The position numbers were made by a program, and so were the translations under genes. From Ampelocalamus luodianensis (lineage: Eukaryota > Streptophyta > Magnoliopsida > Poales > Poaceae), in the NCBI GenBank assembly GCA_036346255.1, contig CM070633.1, positions 8,494,001-8,558,000 of the forward strand: a stretch of 64,000 nucleotides of DNA, in the 5' to 3' direction. Positions 10,039 to 22,292 of this stretch are shown here, piece after piece. Position 1 is the first letter of the stretch; every line of letters starts with the position of its first letter. The notes under the pieces were generated by a model. That model did not search any database. It saw only the letters and a program-made list of their open reading frames with translations, and had not been told where the DNA came from.

Positions 10039-10439
10039 TCGTATAACATGAACACAGAATAGCAAATTGCCCAATGTCCAATGCCCTGTGCACAAGCACT
10101 GCATGACTTTCCCATCGTCCAATGCATGGTTGCTTCAGTGCCTTCTCATGCCCCTAATTCATTCCTTTTCATCTACGACTCTTCTTCGCATCCAGCTTTT
10201 GCCCTCTATATATTCCTCCGCACTCCAGTACCAACCTATTAATGCGAGTCCACAAAATGGCATATACTAATCGGCAAAACAGCAAACGGCTCATCAGCAA
10301 GAATGTATTGCCTATTACGTGGAGTCTTTCGGAGTCAGTTGGTTAGCCTCACAAGTGGTGGGCTTGCCAGTTTGGATTCGAATCATTCGCATTTTATGTC
10401 TATTGTGTCTGTGTCGTTGAATAGATTGTTAAAAAACCT
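10039..10439. other. Intergenic, nothing recognised
   Basis: Mixed-composition sequence with only short open frames. No domain or element end. Confidence 0.35.
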
Positions 10440-11000
10440 GGGCCCAAGCGTTGTAGGCCTGACCCATGGTGAGCTCCCCATCCACCTCTAGACTATATAT
10501 AGGAGGAGACTCCAACCATTATACGTGCTTTTGAGAAGAGAAATAAAGATAAGAAAGAAGTCCCTCCATATCTCTTGTGTTTAATCTATTATTTGTTCTT
10601 GTATTGTTCTGTGCAATTCTACGCTTATCTACGAGGTGATCATTCGAACTGAACTCGCCAGCGACGGTTCCTTGATTGACTCCGGCCTACCTCTAGGCCT
10701 ACTCTACTCGGATCGAAAGATAACCGTCGTAGCATGGCGCTCGTAGATCGAATCGTATTTTCTAGATCGCTTTCAATTCCGCAAATTTGGCTTTCTAGAT
10801 TATTGCCTACGGTGCAAATCTACTCTAATTTACTGCGAGCCGACTTGAAGTCACCGGCACAATGCCAATCGGTAGGTTGCATGAAGGAGTAGATGTCAAT
10901 TGCACTGTGGATTGTAGATTGCAAATTTCCTCTAATCTCCGCGAGCCGACTTATAGTCGCCGGCAAAATGCTGATCGGATGATTGGTTGAAAAGAGGGAC
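10440..11000 (+). mobile_element. LTR/leader remnant with TATA box and imperfect repeat
   Basis: CTATATATAGGAGGAGAC at 10492 resembles an LTR TATA box. A leader-like T/C-rich stretch follows, then two related ~110 bp segments around 10810 and 10930 sharing GCGAGCCGACTT and CCGGCAMAATGC. It may be the 5' leader of the copia element downstream, but its sequence does not match that element's 3' LTR at 15971. Confidence 0.35.
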
Positions 11001-11029
11001 TATTGATTGCGTTCATGAATACACAAAAA

Positions 11030-11930
11030 AATTCGCAGCGCCGCCATCGCCGCATGCGCGCGTGCGCACGCCGACTTGAAGCCACGCGCCACGCGCGTGG
11101 CGTGCACCGAAGCGCTAACCCGGCCAGAGCGTGTCGCCCGCCGTCTGTCGCCGGCCGTTCTTGAACCACGCCGTTATGCGCACGTGGCACCACCGGCCGA
11201 GCCACGCGCCTGAAGCCGCCACCGTCCTCCCGCACGGGCGCGGCGTGCGCGCCGTCGGTGCTGCCGCCAACCGTCGTTGAAATAACGCTGTCCTCCCCGC
11301 ACGAGCGCCGCCTCCGCGTCGGACGCCTTGCACTGCGGCGCCGCTGCTCCGCGACGAGCCTCGGCGCGATCGCATGGCCGGCCGCGCCTCACGAGCCCTC
11401 CAACGCTGGCTTTGAAGCCACGTACACACCGCCGCCGCCGCCCGGCCATCGCTCGCGCCGCCGTCCACCGGACGTGCGGCCTCCCGCGCAGCGTGCTCGC
11501 ACCGCGCCCGCAAGCACTCGAGGCGCTAGCGCCACACGTCGTCTTCGTCGCGCCGCGCCTCACCGGCCCCGCACGGCCACCGCGCCGCATGGCCGGCCGC
11601 GCGCCATCCGAAGTCGCCCCCGCCACCTCTAGTGGTGCTAGGGGAAACCCTAGTGCCCATATGAAGTCGCCAGCCTTGGGCCGGATTGGGCCAAGAATTT
11701 TTGGGCCTGGCCCAAATAAAAATTGGGAAAAGAAAACTGAAAAACATCGGGAAAAGAAAAATCCCAAAACTTTGCAAAAGGGCCCCTAGATCTTCTGAAA
11801 TTACGCGAAAATTTTTCTCAGAACTGAGAATTCGCAGATTGGCCCTCGAAAATTGCAGAATTCACCAAAAATTTATTTTCCAGCAGAAAAGGGCCTCAGA
11901 AATTCAAATTTTGAACCATTTTAAGTAGTT
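11030..11930. other. GC-rich leader-like region, no supported gene
   Basis: Strongly GC-rich to about 11650, with repeated words such as CCGCGCCTCAC and GAAGCCAC, then A-rich with GGGCC/GGCCC motifs. Open frames exist on both strands but are Arg/Ala/Pro-rich. The position just before copia integrase suggests a decayed gag/leader region. Confidence 0.4.
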
Positions 11931-11966
11931 GAAGCATGTTTAACTTTGTTATTATTATTTCTATGT

Positions 11967-12527
11967 AATTTATATATTGTATTTACTGTTTTCATTGACA
12001 ATGGTGTTTTCATTGAATTTCATCCTGGCTTTTTCTGCATTAAGGATCAAGCCACAAAGAAGGTCATACTTCAAGGGAGATGTCAAAAGGGTTTATACCC
12101 CCTCTCTAGTCTTCGTCATCAGTCCCTGGTTGCTGCTTGCGTTAGTTTGGAGCTATGGCATAATAGACTAGGGCATCCTTCTTCTCCAATTGTGTCAACT
12201 ATTTTATAATCTAGTGGTTATCCTTTAGCAAAGAATAAATAATCAAAAATTTGTGATGCTTGTCAACAAGAAAAAATTCATCAGTTACTAGTCAACAAGA
12301 AAAAATTCATCAGTTACCCTATAGTTTGTCAAGTCGTGTTACCACTACTCCTCTTGAGCTTATTCATTCGGATGTGTGGGGTCCGTCTATTTCTTCTATA
12401 AAAGGCTATAAATATTATGTTAGTTTCTTCGATGATTATAGTCGATTTACATGGATCTATTTTCTCAAACACAAACATGAAGTGACATCGATTTTTCTTG
12501 TCTTCCATAAACATGTAGAACATCTAC
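11967..12527 (+). pseudogene. Ty1/copia pol: GAG-pre-integrase and integrase N-terminal half
   Basis: The frame from 11967 reads NGVFIEFHPGFFCIKDQATK, then GLYPL and LWHNRLGHPS, the HHCC-associated pre-integrase motif. After a stop, the frame near 12250 gives CDACQQEKIHQLPY, PLELIHSDVWGP (first catalytic Asp of the integrase core) and FDDYSRFTWIYFLKHKHEV. The reading frame is cut at 12527 by a solo LTR and resumes at 13536. Stops at 12207 and 12238 mean it cannot make a protein. Confidence 0.9.
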
Positions 12528-13530
12528 TGTTAGGAATATGTGCACTGTTGTGATTAAACAATAATTGATGTAACAACATCATGCATATTAGGCATATTTC
12601 CAACTATAAACAGTAGCATGATCATCAACTTAAGTATACCTATCTCATATATATATGCTTTAACAAGGCAAAGCTTAGAACAAGAACACTACTAACAGAA
12701 GTAGAGATTATCATTATCACATGACTAATTTGTAGGAAGCAAGAACTAGCCATGTCAAATGATATCACCACAACTTACAGAGAATCGCTTCGGCGAAGGT
12801 TGCGGTAAAGTCTGATGCGAAAAAGACGACGCGAAGCAGATGATGAAGGAAGTCGTGAGCACTCGCGCGAATGCTTCCTAAAAACCTGATTCGCCCCAAT
12901 CCATGCAGGATCACGAGGGACACCAGTTTCAGAGACACCACTGTCCCTACGTCGGTGCACGCCGAGGAAGGGATGGAGTAGCAGAGGTTGCGCAACACAT
13001 AGGAACCGGGCAAAAACCAGGTATTAATCTCTATATTCCAAGTCTGAGTGGAGATGTCTCTCCCTCATATGGAATCAGTGGCAAGAATGGAAACTGCCAC
13101 AATTACATCACGAAAACATTTTGGAAGCCGTATTAAACACAATTAATGTGTGCCATAAAAGCCCTGTTGAATTAGTGTAATTGAAACATTCAGTTTCCAA
13201 TTCGTATACGTGTATTGCATGATTTTGAGATGCAAAAAGAAGTAGTAGCCCCACACCCAACCGAACACGAAATTGCTGGACCATTCACGCTCATGTCGTG
13301 CGCGGGCGGGCAATGGCGTGGCGTAGTGGGCGAATGAGCACGAGCGTGTGTTCTTCTTTTGGTTGCTTCAACTAGATAAGACTAACTCTACCTTATAAGT
13401 TGATCTCCTCCCACCTAGACTATCAATATGGTACTAAACTTTTCACCTTCCACCATGCATAGGTGGGCCTTTGGGATTTTTCTAGTATTTATGAAGAATA
13501 TTATTTGGGCCAAGCCCATAAACACCAACA
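12528..13530 (-). mobile_element. Solo LTR (1003 bp) inside copia integrase, TSD TCTAC
   Basis: It begins TGTTAGGAATATG and ends ACACCAACA, i.e. TG...CA. TCTAC stands directly before (12523-12527) and after (13531-13535). Removing it with one TCTAC rejoins the integrase frame: KHVEHLL continues to GTKIRAVHFDWGGEYQ. There is no PBS, PPT or coding part, so it is a recombined single LTR. Orientation is probably minus because CTTATAAGGTAGAG, a TATA-like box, reads on that strand near 13393. The element itself was not identified. Confidence 0.9.
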
Positions 13531-13535
13531 TCTAC

Positions 13536-15958
13536 TTGGGACAAAAATCCGTGCAGTTCATTTTGATTGGGGAGGAGAGTATCAAACGTTGTACAAATAT
13601 TTCAACAATGTTAGAATATCTCATAGGGTTTCTTGTCCGCATACTCATCAATAGAACGGGGTAGTAGAAAGAAAACATCGTCATATTGTCAAAACTGGTC
13701 TTGCCCTTCTTGCTCATGCCAGTATGCCCGTTCGTTTGTTGGGATGAGGCATTCTTGACTGCTTGCTTTCTTATAAATCCTATGCCTAGCAAAGTTATTG
13801 ATAATCTTTCTCTTGTTCAACGTCTTTTCTGTGATCCTTCTGATTATTCTATGCTTAGAGCTTTTGGTTGTGCATGTTGGCCAAATCTTAGGCCATACAA
13901 TGCACGCAAACTTGAATTTCGTTCCACACAATATGTGTTTCTTGGCTATAGTGGTCAACATAAAGGTTATAAGTTGTTACATCATGCCACTGGACGAGTA
14001 TATATCTCTCGTGATGTCATCTTTGATGAATTAGTTTTTTTTCGTTTCTCTACCAAATCCCATGAACAAATTCTCACTTCTAGTCATACTCCTCCTGTTA
14101 CAATTCTTTATTCTCTCATTGATCGAGTTCTTTCACTAGCATCTCATTCCCACTCTGGTTTGAGTTCTCTTGAGCCAGTAATACATGATGATCAACTACG
14201 AGATCTTGAACTTGGTGTTACTAACTCTTTTACTGGAGCTGTAGGTTTTGAATTAGTCAACGATATCAGTGGGGAAGCATCGGAAGAATCAAGTCTTTTG
14301 GTTCCTATGGAGGTTCCTCCTCAGGTGTCTCGGCACCAGACCAAGTTGCGCAATAATATTTCACAACCGAAAGCATTCACAGATGGCACGGTTCGGTATC
14401 CGTTTAATAAAAGAGCGTTTATGGTTTCTGCATCTTGTTTTGAACCGACATCTTATGCCGAGGTAGTACAACAATCATGTTGGTGTGGGGGTATGGATGC
14501 TAAGTTTATGGCACTTCAGAAGAACAAGACTTGGCAACTTGTTCCACGTCGGTCTCATCAGAATATCATTGGCTGTAAGTGGGTGTTGAAGGTTAAACAA
14601 AAACCGGATGGGTCTATTGATCACTATAAAGCAAGACTAGTTGCAAAGGGTTTCACACAAAGGTATGAAATTAATTATTCTAATACTTTTTCTCGAGTGG
14701 TCAAGCCAACTACAATTAGACTTTTATTGTCACTTGGTGTGTCTAGAGGCTGGCATCTTCATCAAATTGATACACGCAATGCTTTTCTTCATGGAGTTTT
14801 GCAAGAAGAAGTCTATATGCAACAACCTCCAGGTTATGAAGATAGGGAACATCCAGACTTTGTAAACTAGAAAAGGCACTCTATGGTTTAAAACAAGCTC
14901 CTAGAGCTTGGAATTCTCAGCTTAGCATGAAGTTGTGTGAATTGGGATTTATTCCTTCCAAGGTAGATACCTCATTGTTTGTTTTTAACAAGTCAGACAT
15001 TACAATTTATGTTCTTGTTTATGTGGATGACATAATCATTATCAGTTCTCACAGTTCAGCTACTGAAAGATTGATCAAGCAATTGTCAAGTGACGTTGTT
15101 GTTAAAGATCTTGGACCTTTGAGGTATTTTCTCAGAATAGAAGCTACCCCAAAAGATGATTGGCTTGTGCTCACTCAGCACAAGTATGTTTCAAATTTAT
15201 TACACAAAATGAAGATGCAATATATCAAACCAATTGATACTCCAATGTCTAATTTAGAGAAATTATCTCGAGATTGTGGTACAACACTCTCTGAAGATGA
15301 TACTCATATATACAGGAGTACAATGGGATCACTTCAATATCTTACATTGACAAGGCCTGTCATTGCGTTCTCTGTGAACAAGGTATGTCAGTTCTTGCAA
15401 GCTCCTACTAACATACACTGGGGGCACTAAAATGCATTTTGCGATATTTAAAGGCATGATCTTCATTGGGTCTTTATATTCGACACTTCTTAGTGCATTT
15501 TCTAATGCCGATTGGGCTGGTAGTTCAGATGATCGTCATTATACGGGAGGTTTTGCTATGTTTTGTGGTCCTAATCTGGTCTCTTGGAGTTCACGAAAAC
15601 AACCCACTGTATCACGGTCAAATACTGAAGCAGAATACAAGTCATTAGCCAATGCAACAGTTGAATTAATCTGGTTACAACCTTTGTTGAAGGAATTAGA
15701 TGTTTATCAAGAAAGAGCTCCTGTTCTATGGTGTGACAATTTAGGTGCAACGTGTCTTTCAACGAATCCAGTTTTTCATGCTCGTACAAAACATATTGAA
15801 ATTGATTTTCATTTTGTTCGAGAGAGTTGCAGAAAAAAATGCTTGATATAAGATTTATATCTTTAGCAGATCAGACCGCTGATATATTCACTAAGGCATT
15901 GGCATGGGAATCTTTTAGTCGTTTGTTACACAATCTCAATCTTCTTGATGTGGGTTGA
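13536..15958 (+). pseudogene. Ty1/copia pol: integrase C-half, reverse transcriptase, RNase H
   Basis: It starts in the integrase core (AVHFDWGGEYQ, second Asp; NGVVERKHRH, catalytic Glu). A stop at about 13653 and a frameshift near 13743 follow. From there one long frame gives GCACWPNLRPYNARKLEFRS, YVFLGYSGQHKGYKL, KWVLKVKQKPDGSIDHYKAR and RGWHLHQIDTRNAFLHG. A frameshift near 14868 leads to KALYGLKQAPRAWN and YVLVYVDDIIIIS, where YVDD is the RT active site. RNase H follows at 15432-15851 (SNADWAGSSDDRHYTGG, VSWSSRKQPTVSRSNTEAEY) and ends with DQTADIFTKAL. The domain order PR-IN-RT-RH is that of copia. At least four lesions make it non-functional. Confidence 0.93.
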
Positions 15959-16200
15959 GATTGAGGGGGCTGTTAAAGTTAGAGTTCAGGTTCTGTCCGA
16001 GACGACTACTGTTGAGTATCCGGCACGGCACAGCACATACCATGTACAAATATCATTGTAGAGTCTGGTATGTTGTAGAGTCCGGTTCTGATTCAAGGAT
16101 CTTTGTATCCTAATCTTGTACATGTATTTGATTTATAAATATAGCCTTAAGCCCCTGTGTTCAGGTGCGGCTTCCATATTCAATTAATCTAGTTTTTCAC
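15959..16200 (+). mobile_element. Polypurine tract and 3' LTR of the copia element
   Basis: GAGATTGAGGGGGC (to 15970) is followed by TGTTAAAGTTAGAG at 15971, the LTR start. A TATA-like TTTATAAATATAG lies near 16131. The end is placed near 16200 (AGTTTTTCACA), but no matching 5' LTR occurs in the window and the target duplication was not found. The 5' part of the element is therefore missing or diverged beyond recognition. Confidence 0.75.
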
Positions 16201-16402
16201 ATGTATCTCTTCTCAGCGAGATACCAGGTTGATGGCTGATCAAGTTTCAGAAAAAAAAGGTAGACGGCTGACCAAGACCCACATGCAGAAGAAAACAGAA
16301 CGAGAAGGGGCACTTGATCAATGGTTAGCTAGCATATGTCGCCGGGATTTGTATAATAGAATGTCTTTCAGGAATGATCCATGAAGCAAATAATATGCTT
16401 GG

Positions 16403-16585
16403 AAACAGGGGCGGAGCTAGCGCTGGTCCAGGCCTCGGGCCGGCCCAAAAACTTTTGGCCCAAGGTCTGATTTTTTTTGTTTTTTCAGAGATTTTCACAT
16501 GGAATTTTATTTTCTTTCAGAATGAGAGATTATCTGTTGCATGGATGGAGAAACAAATGAGGTCCAATCAAGATAAATGAATGAA

Positions 16586-16588
<3 letters not shown>
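16403..16588. mobile_element. Partial hAT-type MITE end (GGGGCGGAGCTAG)
   Basis: CAGGGGCGGAGCTAGCGCTG at 16406 is the characteristic terminus of a common grass hAT-type MITE, and GGCCCAAAAACTTTTGGCCC lies just inside. The opposite terminus was not found; the Micron/TA cluster follows directly. Confidence 0.45.

Positions 16589-16648
<60 letters not shown>
16589..16648. repeat. (AT)n microsatellite, ~30 units
   Basis: Uninterrupted AT dinucleotides. The left flank of the Micron-like element cluster. Confidence 0.97.
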
Positions 16649-16650
<2 letters not shown>

Positions 16651-17014
16651 CACCGTTTAGTACTCGGAGTATGTACTCCCACTTCAATATACCACTTAAA
16701 CGAATATATTATACTTCTTTATCACTTTCAGTATACTTGAATACCAATTATAAGATACTCCAATGTGACTTGATCGAAAAATTTTCATTGGAGCCCTTTG
16801 TTTTTGCTATATACCCTTTTTCATACATAAAAGAAGTATATACACGGATTTTGGTATAAAAAGTGGATTTTTATGAAATTTTTCATGGAACTCACTTTAA
16901 GGTATCTTATAATCATTATTGGAGTATACTCAAATTGATAAAGAGGTATCATCATACAATTTAAGTGGTATATGAGAGGTGAGAGTCGTGACTCGTGAGT
17001 ACCATACCATTTTC
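16649..17014. mobile_element. Micron-like MITE, copy 1
   Basis: A foldback element. The left arm (GTACTCCCACTTCAATATAC, then CACTTAAACG) is complementary to the right arm (ATTTAAGTGGTATATGAGAG). It is bounded on both sides by TA runs. Rice Micron elements are known to insert in (TA)n microsatellites, and this fits. No coding capacity. Confidence 0.75.
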
Positions 17015-17068
17015 CTATATATATATCGAGGTGGGAGTAACTACACAGGGAGTAGAAAATATTTTTCC

Positions 17069-17099
17069 TATATATATATATATATACATATACATATAC

Positions 17100-17133
<34 letters not shown>

Positions 17134-17134
17134 A
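17069..17134. repeat. (TA)n / (TACA) microsatellite between MITE copies
   Basis: TA repeats interrupted by CATATACATA. It separates the first complete and the second partial Micron-like copies. Confidence 0.9.
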
Positions 17135-17460
17135 CCACCTAAAAGAACTTAACATACTCCATTATCACTTTGGGTATACTCGTATACTAATTATAAGATA
17201 CTCCAATGTGAACCATACGAAAAATTTGTAAGAGAGTCCATAGTTTTTAGCATATTTTGTAAATACCTTCATATTCGCACATAAAAAGGAGTATGTCTAA
17301 AAATTGTACATACTACATCTGAAAATATGTAAATACCACCTATATAGTCTTATATACTCATATACTACACATACGTACTATCGGTTGCGCAAGATACTCC
17401 CTACATTGTGAGATACGGAATAGGGAGTAACTACTCCCGGGAGTAGGAAAAAGGCTTCCT
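17135..17460. mobile_element. Micron-like MITE, copy 2 (diverged or partial)
   Basis: It shares ATACTAATTATAAGATACTC and the following CAATGTGA with copy 1, but its right half differs and ends with GGGAGTAACTACTCCCGGGA. Probably an older or rearranged copy. Confidence 0.55.
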
Positions 17461-17474
17461 ACACACACACACGT

Positions 17475-17820
17475 TTCGTACTCTCGGGAGTACGTACTCC
17501 CACTTCGAATATACCACTTAAACGAATATATTATACTTCTGTATCATTTTCAGTATACTTAAATACCAATTATAAGATACTCTAATACGACTTCATTGAA
17601 AATTTTTCATTGAAGCCCTTTATTTTTGCTATATACCCCTTTTCATATATAAAAAAAAGTATATACACAAATTTAGCTATAAAAGGTGGGCTTTAATGGA
17701 TTTTTTCGTAGATTCACTTTAGGGTATCTTATAATCATTATTGGAGTATGCTTAAATTAATAAAGAGGTATCATCGTATGATTTAAGTGATATATGAGAT
17801 GTGGGAGTACATACTATTTT
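17475..17820. mobile_element. Micron-like MITE, copy 3
   Basis: The left arm GTACGTACTCCCACTTCGAA and following bases match copy 1 closely. The right end GATGTGGGAGTACATAC is the inverted arm. It is followed by TATATGTATATATATATA at 17823-17840. Same structure as copy 1, with about one difference per 10-15 bases. Confidence 0.75.
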
Positions 17821-17840
17821 CATATATGTATATATATATA

Positions 17841-18022
17841 ACCAGTATTGATTCTTCAACGGACAATGTTTGTCGCGGTGTTAGCCAGATGTAACTGTCA
17901 TCAGCAAAGGACAATTATAAGGCTGGAGTGTTGAAAGATAAAACTACAAAGATGCACTCTACATTGTTGATCATTTCAATTAATATGAACCTATAAAGAA
18001 GAAAAACACCCGTCTTTTTCGT
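17841..18022. other. Unassigned sequence left of the duplicated segment
   Basis: Short unique-looking A/T-rich sequence. No open frame or element end recognised. Confidence 0.3.
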
Positions 18023-18804
18023 TGTATCATTGACAATTTGCTGGCTATATTTTTTTGTCTTGTATATTCTATTTCAGACAAAAGGCTGATGGAACATATG
18101 TCTGATGCTATTGACAGACTGCACCTCCACGTACGTGAGAATCTTTGATACATTAATTCTGTCAATCAACACGATTTGATACATTAATTCTGTCAATCAA
18201 CACGATTTTTTATCTTTTTTTAAAGGCATTAATGTGATTTTCTAAACAGCTATGGGCATAGAGCTTCCTCACTGTATAAATACATTTTATGTATTCCAAG
18301 CTAAATATGTGGAATCTTGAGCCAAACAAATTGTCACAAAAAACATTTGCAGTTAACAGTAGGCAAAATTTGGTGGGCTTCAGAAAGCTAGTAGTAATCG
18401 ACAGATACAGTCGGAGAGGAAATAGTTTTTAAAAACAATTCTTAGTAAAAGTTATACGTACCGTAGGCATCCACTAATTTCTCATCACCAACTTCTCTTC
18501 GGCTCTAGCTGATCTGTATACAACTTCTTGCCTACACAGAAGAACATTTTCGGCCTCCATATATGTTCCCCACATCTACATATATATACATGTAAAATTG
18601 TAAATCCTTGCACTTATGTACAACATACACATAAATTCCTCATGTGCTGTCCAACGGCCCTTGCAAAAGGTTAACTCATCCATCCACCAGCTCATATCAT
18701 GATATTAACTTCTCTTCCTATCTCCCTCCCAGCCTCTCTTTCGAGAGTTTCTTCCTTCAGCTTTCGGATTTCTTCTCTGATGTTATAACTATTGGGAGAG
18801 GAGA
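18023..18804 (+). repeat. Duplicated host-like segment, copy 1 (decayed)
   Basis: Starts TGTATCATTGACAATTTGCT and ends CTATTGGGAGAGGAGA. It matches copy 2 (22293-22866 joined to 34543-34738) almost base for base. The exon-like part has an in-frame TGA and a ~33 bp internal duplication (18140-18206) absent from copy 2. The right end abuts the 5' LTR at 18805. Confidence 0.85.
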
Positions 18805-21153
18805 TGTAATATCCCGTTTATTTACCAAGGTTTAGAAATCAACAAATTGGAATTCGGAGATTTAAAATTCAGAATTGGCAGTGGGGGAAAGAAGTGGGCA
18901 TCCGGCCCAGCCCTTAGCCGCATGGGGTGGGGAGACCGGCTGCCAGGCGCAACCCATGCCGATCCTGTTGGACTCGGAAAGGGAAGGGGGCTGGGCACCC
19001 CTTAAGAAGGAGAGAGGGAGGGGAGCGGCAGCCCCATCCCTCCATTGTGCCTCTGCCCACCTCCCAGCGCCCCGCTGCTGCCTTGCGCGCTCCTGCTGCT
19101 GCTGTGCTGCGAAGAGGGAGCAAGGATGAAGGAGGAAGGACCAGGAAGAGGAGGAAGAAGGAAGGAGACGGGAAGGAAAAAAAGAGGAAAAGCTAGGGTT
19201 TCGTGCTCCCCTGTGGTCGTCGTCTAAATTTGTGGGTAATGAGCTGATCAACCCTAGTTTGTTTATGAATTAGATTAGTTTGTTCGCGGAGATTGAACGT
19301 TTTTAGATGCCCTAGTTCGTTTAGTTGTACTACAGAAACTTAGGGAGTGATTTTGGGGTGTCTCTGTCCTAATTCTTGACTTTTCCATGTTAGAAAAGCT
19401 GTAGATAATTTCCTAAGATTTTCATAGAGTCCAAGATCATTAAATTTGGATAAGCAGTTGAAACGTTATGGTCTCAGGAGTACCGCTGCCTAGTTTTCTA
19501 TCATCAATGACATTAATTGAGTTAATTGCTTAATTACATGCATTATATGTTAGAATTAAATTATAGTAATAACTAGGTTTAGCTAGATAATTCTCTGTAG
19601 TTTCCAAAAGTGGTATGATTTTCTATTTTTCATGTTGTAGAAAAAATAGTTACGGAATTGTGAAGTCTGTTGTTCTGTTAAGTTCCAGAATGACCTTCGG
19701 GGTTAAAAATGGGGAACTAGATGGCAAAATACAAGGGTTTGCATAACTAAGAAATTGTAGTACATTTCATTTAGATTCAATAAAATATAGAGTTTACTAT
19801 ATTTGGAGTACATAAGCAAAAGTTACGATTGTTTGGTCACCGGGACAACAAGTAGGTTATCTAGTGAAGATGAGTTAAGTGTGTTGGGTTTGCACGTAGG
19901 TGCGATAGCGTATTTTTTTTATATTATTGTGTAGTGTTATGTCATGTTTTGATATATATTATTGATGTTTTTCTAGGGAGTGTTGCTTCGAGTTCGGTGC
20001 CATCTTTGCATCATCCTGACTTTCATGGCTAAAATGTAAGTGCATGGTAAGCGATAGACATCGGTTTGTTTGTTGTTGTCTTTAATATTATATTATCATG
20101 TTATTTATTTATACTTTTGTTAAGATTACTTACATGCCATGAGAATGATTATGATACAATGATGATATGACATGACTATGGGAATGACATGGTAATGATA
20201 ATAATGGATAAAGTTAATAGATAATGAACATTGTTGCATCATTTGCATGCATATGAGTCTGGGCGGTGAGGACGCCATGCATATGGCTAATCTGGAGTGC
20301 TCTTGATAAAATCCTGGAGAGGTAGTGATTCCACGGGATGGAGAATAGAGTGTGTCATCGACGGGTGAATACTCTGCTATACCAGTATCGGCTGATAAAG
20401 TTTGCATATGAGCGTGGAGTATAATTGAGCATTGCATACATGAGAAGTTACTTGTGCTTATTAACTACATGACAGATGATATGATTCATTGAGTATGAGC
20501 ATGGCAATGATAAATGAATTATGATGATATTACTGATTATGGTTGATAAATTGTTTGTTTATAGTTTTATTATGTACTTGCTGAGTTGTGGACTCACTCT
20601 TGCTTTGTTGTTACTTTTAGGTGACCGTTGAAGGCGACATGCATGGATGGAGTAGCACATGTACATCACATGCAACTATCACCCATACATTCTTAATCAG
20701 TTTGCTTTCACTAAATCTATAGACATGATAATTCCCTTTGGGATTTATTCATTATTAGACTTTGTTATTATTGGTTTGATAGTTGGAACTTTGATTGATT
20801 TAATATTAGTTCAATTTCGTTTGAGTTAGAAATTGCTTATTATTACTTGTTGTCATCCTATGTACCGAGAGCATAGTCCCAACGTTTCTTGGGTGCGGGT
20901 ATCCAGAGCGTTTCTCGAGTGGGTGTACCTCGAGCGTTTCTTAGGCGCGTGTGACCTGAGCGTTCTTGGTGCATGTGACCAAACTGTGAAAGTTAATCCT
21001 TTACCATTTATATTGTAATTTGATTGTTTCGTGACCCGCTATGGGTTTTTTGTTCCATGCACACCTTGATAGAATTTTGTTTAATTAAGGTTTAAATTAC
21101 TAGTTAGAAAGTTAGGTGACATTCTGGGCTCAGTGTTGGACCAATGTGTTACA
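18805..21153 (+). mobile_element. 5' LTR (2349 bp) of a truncated Ty3/gypsy element
   Basis: Begins TGTAATATCCCG and ends ACCAATGTGTTACA. A primer-binding site TGGTATCTGAG follows at 21156, one base off the tRNA-Met complement. It shares the central part (GTGACCGTTGAAGGCGACAT at 20622) with the LTR at 57846-58931, so both are one family. The related LTRs at 34764 and 54844 have the same terminal pattern. The 3' half of the element is missing: the sequence jumps to a host-like duplicate at 22293. Confidence 0.85.
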
Positions 21154-21155
21154 GT

Positions 21156-21167
21156 TGGTATCTGAGT
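21156..21167 (+). promoter_or_regulatory. Primer-binding site of gypsy element
   Basis: TGGTATCTGAGT starts two bases after the LTR. It differs from the initiator-tRNA-Met complement TGGTATCAGAGC at two positions. Confidence 0.7.
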
Positions 21168-21449
21168 TGGCTTTAGGTCTGTGGTGAATAGTTTGACAAC
21201 TTAAGTTAATTTAATCTACTCAAATTTGTTGTAGGATTGGTTAACTTAATAAAAATTTGCCAATGGTTAATTAATTCTTAGAACTTGACTTAAGATGATA
21301 AACAACTTCAAATTTGACACACTGGTGCATAGTTGGATGGGAATGGGTTAATCATTGTATTTCTATTTCCGTTATGTCACATTGATGATTTATGATATGA
21401 ATTGATGTATTGAGTTTATTGTATGTATGGTTGTTTGTGGTGATTAGCT

Positions 21450-22290
21450 TTGCCGAGAGGTAGAGGTCGTGGTCGTGGCTCGGTGGAGCCACCGCCTGAG
21501 CCTATGGAGTTCGTTGCTGAGGGAAGTGGTTATGAGGAGGAGGTTGCTGCTAACCTGCCGGTTGCTGCTAACCCGCCTGTGGTCAGGGGTTAGGAAGGAA
21601 CCCTGACATTGTTGAGAGAGCTTATGGGAGAGATTCGTATGCTTCGTCAACAGACGACGGCAACCCTTGTTGCTGCGGCATATGCTGCTACCCTTGTTGT
21701 TCCTCTAGTCGTACCTGAGGTGCGGATGAGTCTTCGAGAGTGGTTGGCATTGAGGTTGGATTCGTTTATCAGATCTAGCACGCCGGTCCAAGTGGCAGAT
21801 TGACTATGCTACATGGAAAGGTAGTTTGGAGCTCTGGAGTTGACCTCGCACCAGTAGGCTCGCTTCATGGCCTTTCAGCTGAAAGGTTAGGCAGACATAT
21901 GGTGGGATGGGGTTCTGCCTTCTAGGACCGCTGCTCAGGGTCTTATCACTTGGGAGATCTTTGTCGCTCAGTTCAAGACGTAGTATTCGGATTCTTTCCT
22001 AGACAAGATGGAGGTTACCTTGTCCACTTTCGTTCAAGGGAAGAGGACTGTGGCTGAGTATAAGGCGGAGTTCAACCTTGATCCGTTTCATGCCATCAGT
22101 AGCCAACGATTATCTCTTGAAGGCCAAGACCCAAGAGGATCCATCGGGGCCTTAATTCTGAGTTCTGGCATGTTTTGGGAGCCACACCACTCTTTGACTT
22201 CAGCTCTGTTGTTGAGCAGTCTAAGGGTATAGAGTTGGAGATACAACTAACTAAGAGGCTGCAGAGCCTGATAGTTCTGTCGCTTCTGGT
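21450..22290 (+). pseudogene. Ty3/gypsy gag fragment
   Basis: The frame opens with LPRGRGRGRGS where the sister copy at 59672 has MPSGRGRGRGG, so the start codon is mutated to TTG. A stop follows after ~45 codons. Further motifs are MSLREWLALRLDSF, QFGALELTSHQ and FVQGKRTVAEYKAEFN, the retrotransposon gag domain, across several stops and shifts. It ends abruptly at 22290 where the duplicated segment begins. Confidence 0.8.
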
Positions 22291-22292
22291 GG

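Noticed and set aside
10951..11789. Overlapping frames up to 197 codons before the copia pol
   Set aside because: Arg/Ala-rich in all phases and unlike copia gag; treated as GC-rich leader.
16581..17231. Tyr/Ile repeat proteins
   Set aside because: Translations of (TA)n microsatellites and MITE arms.
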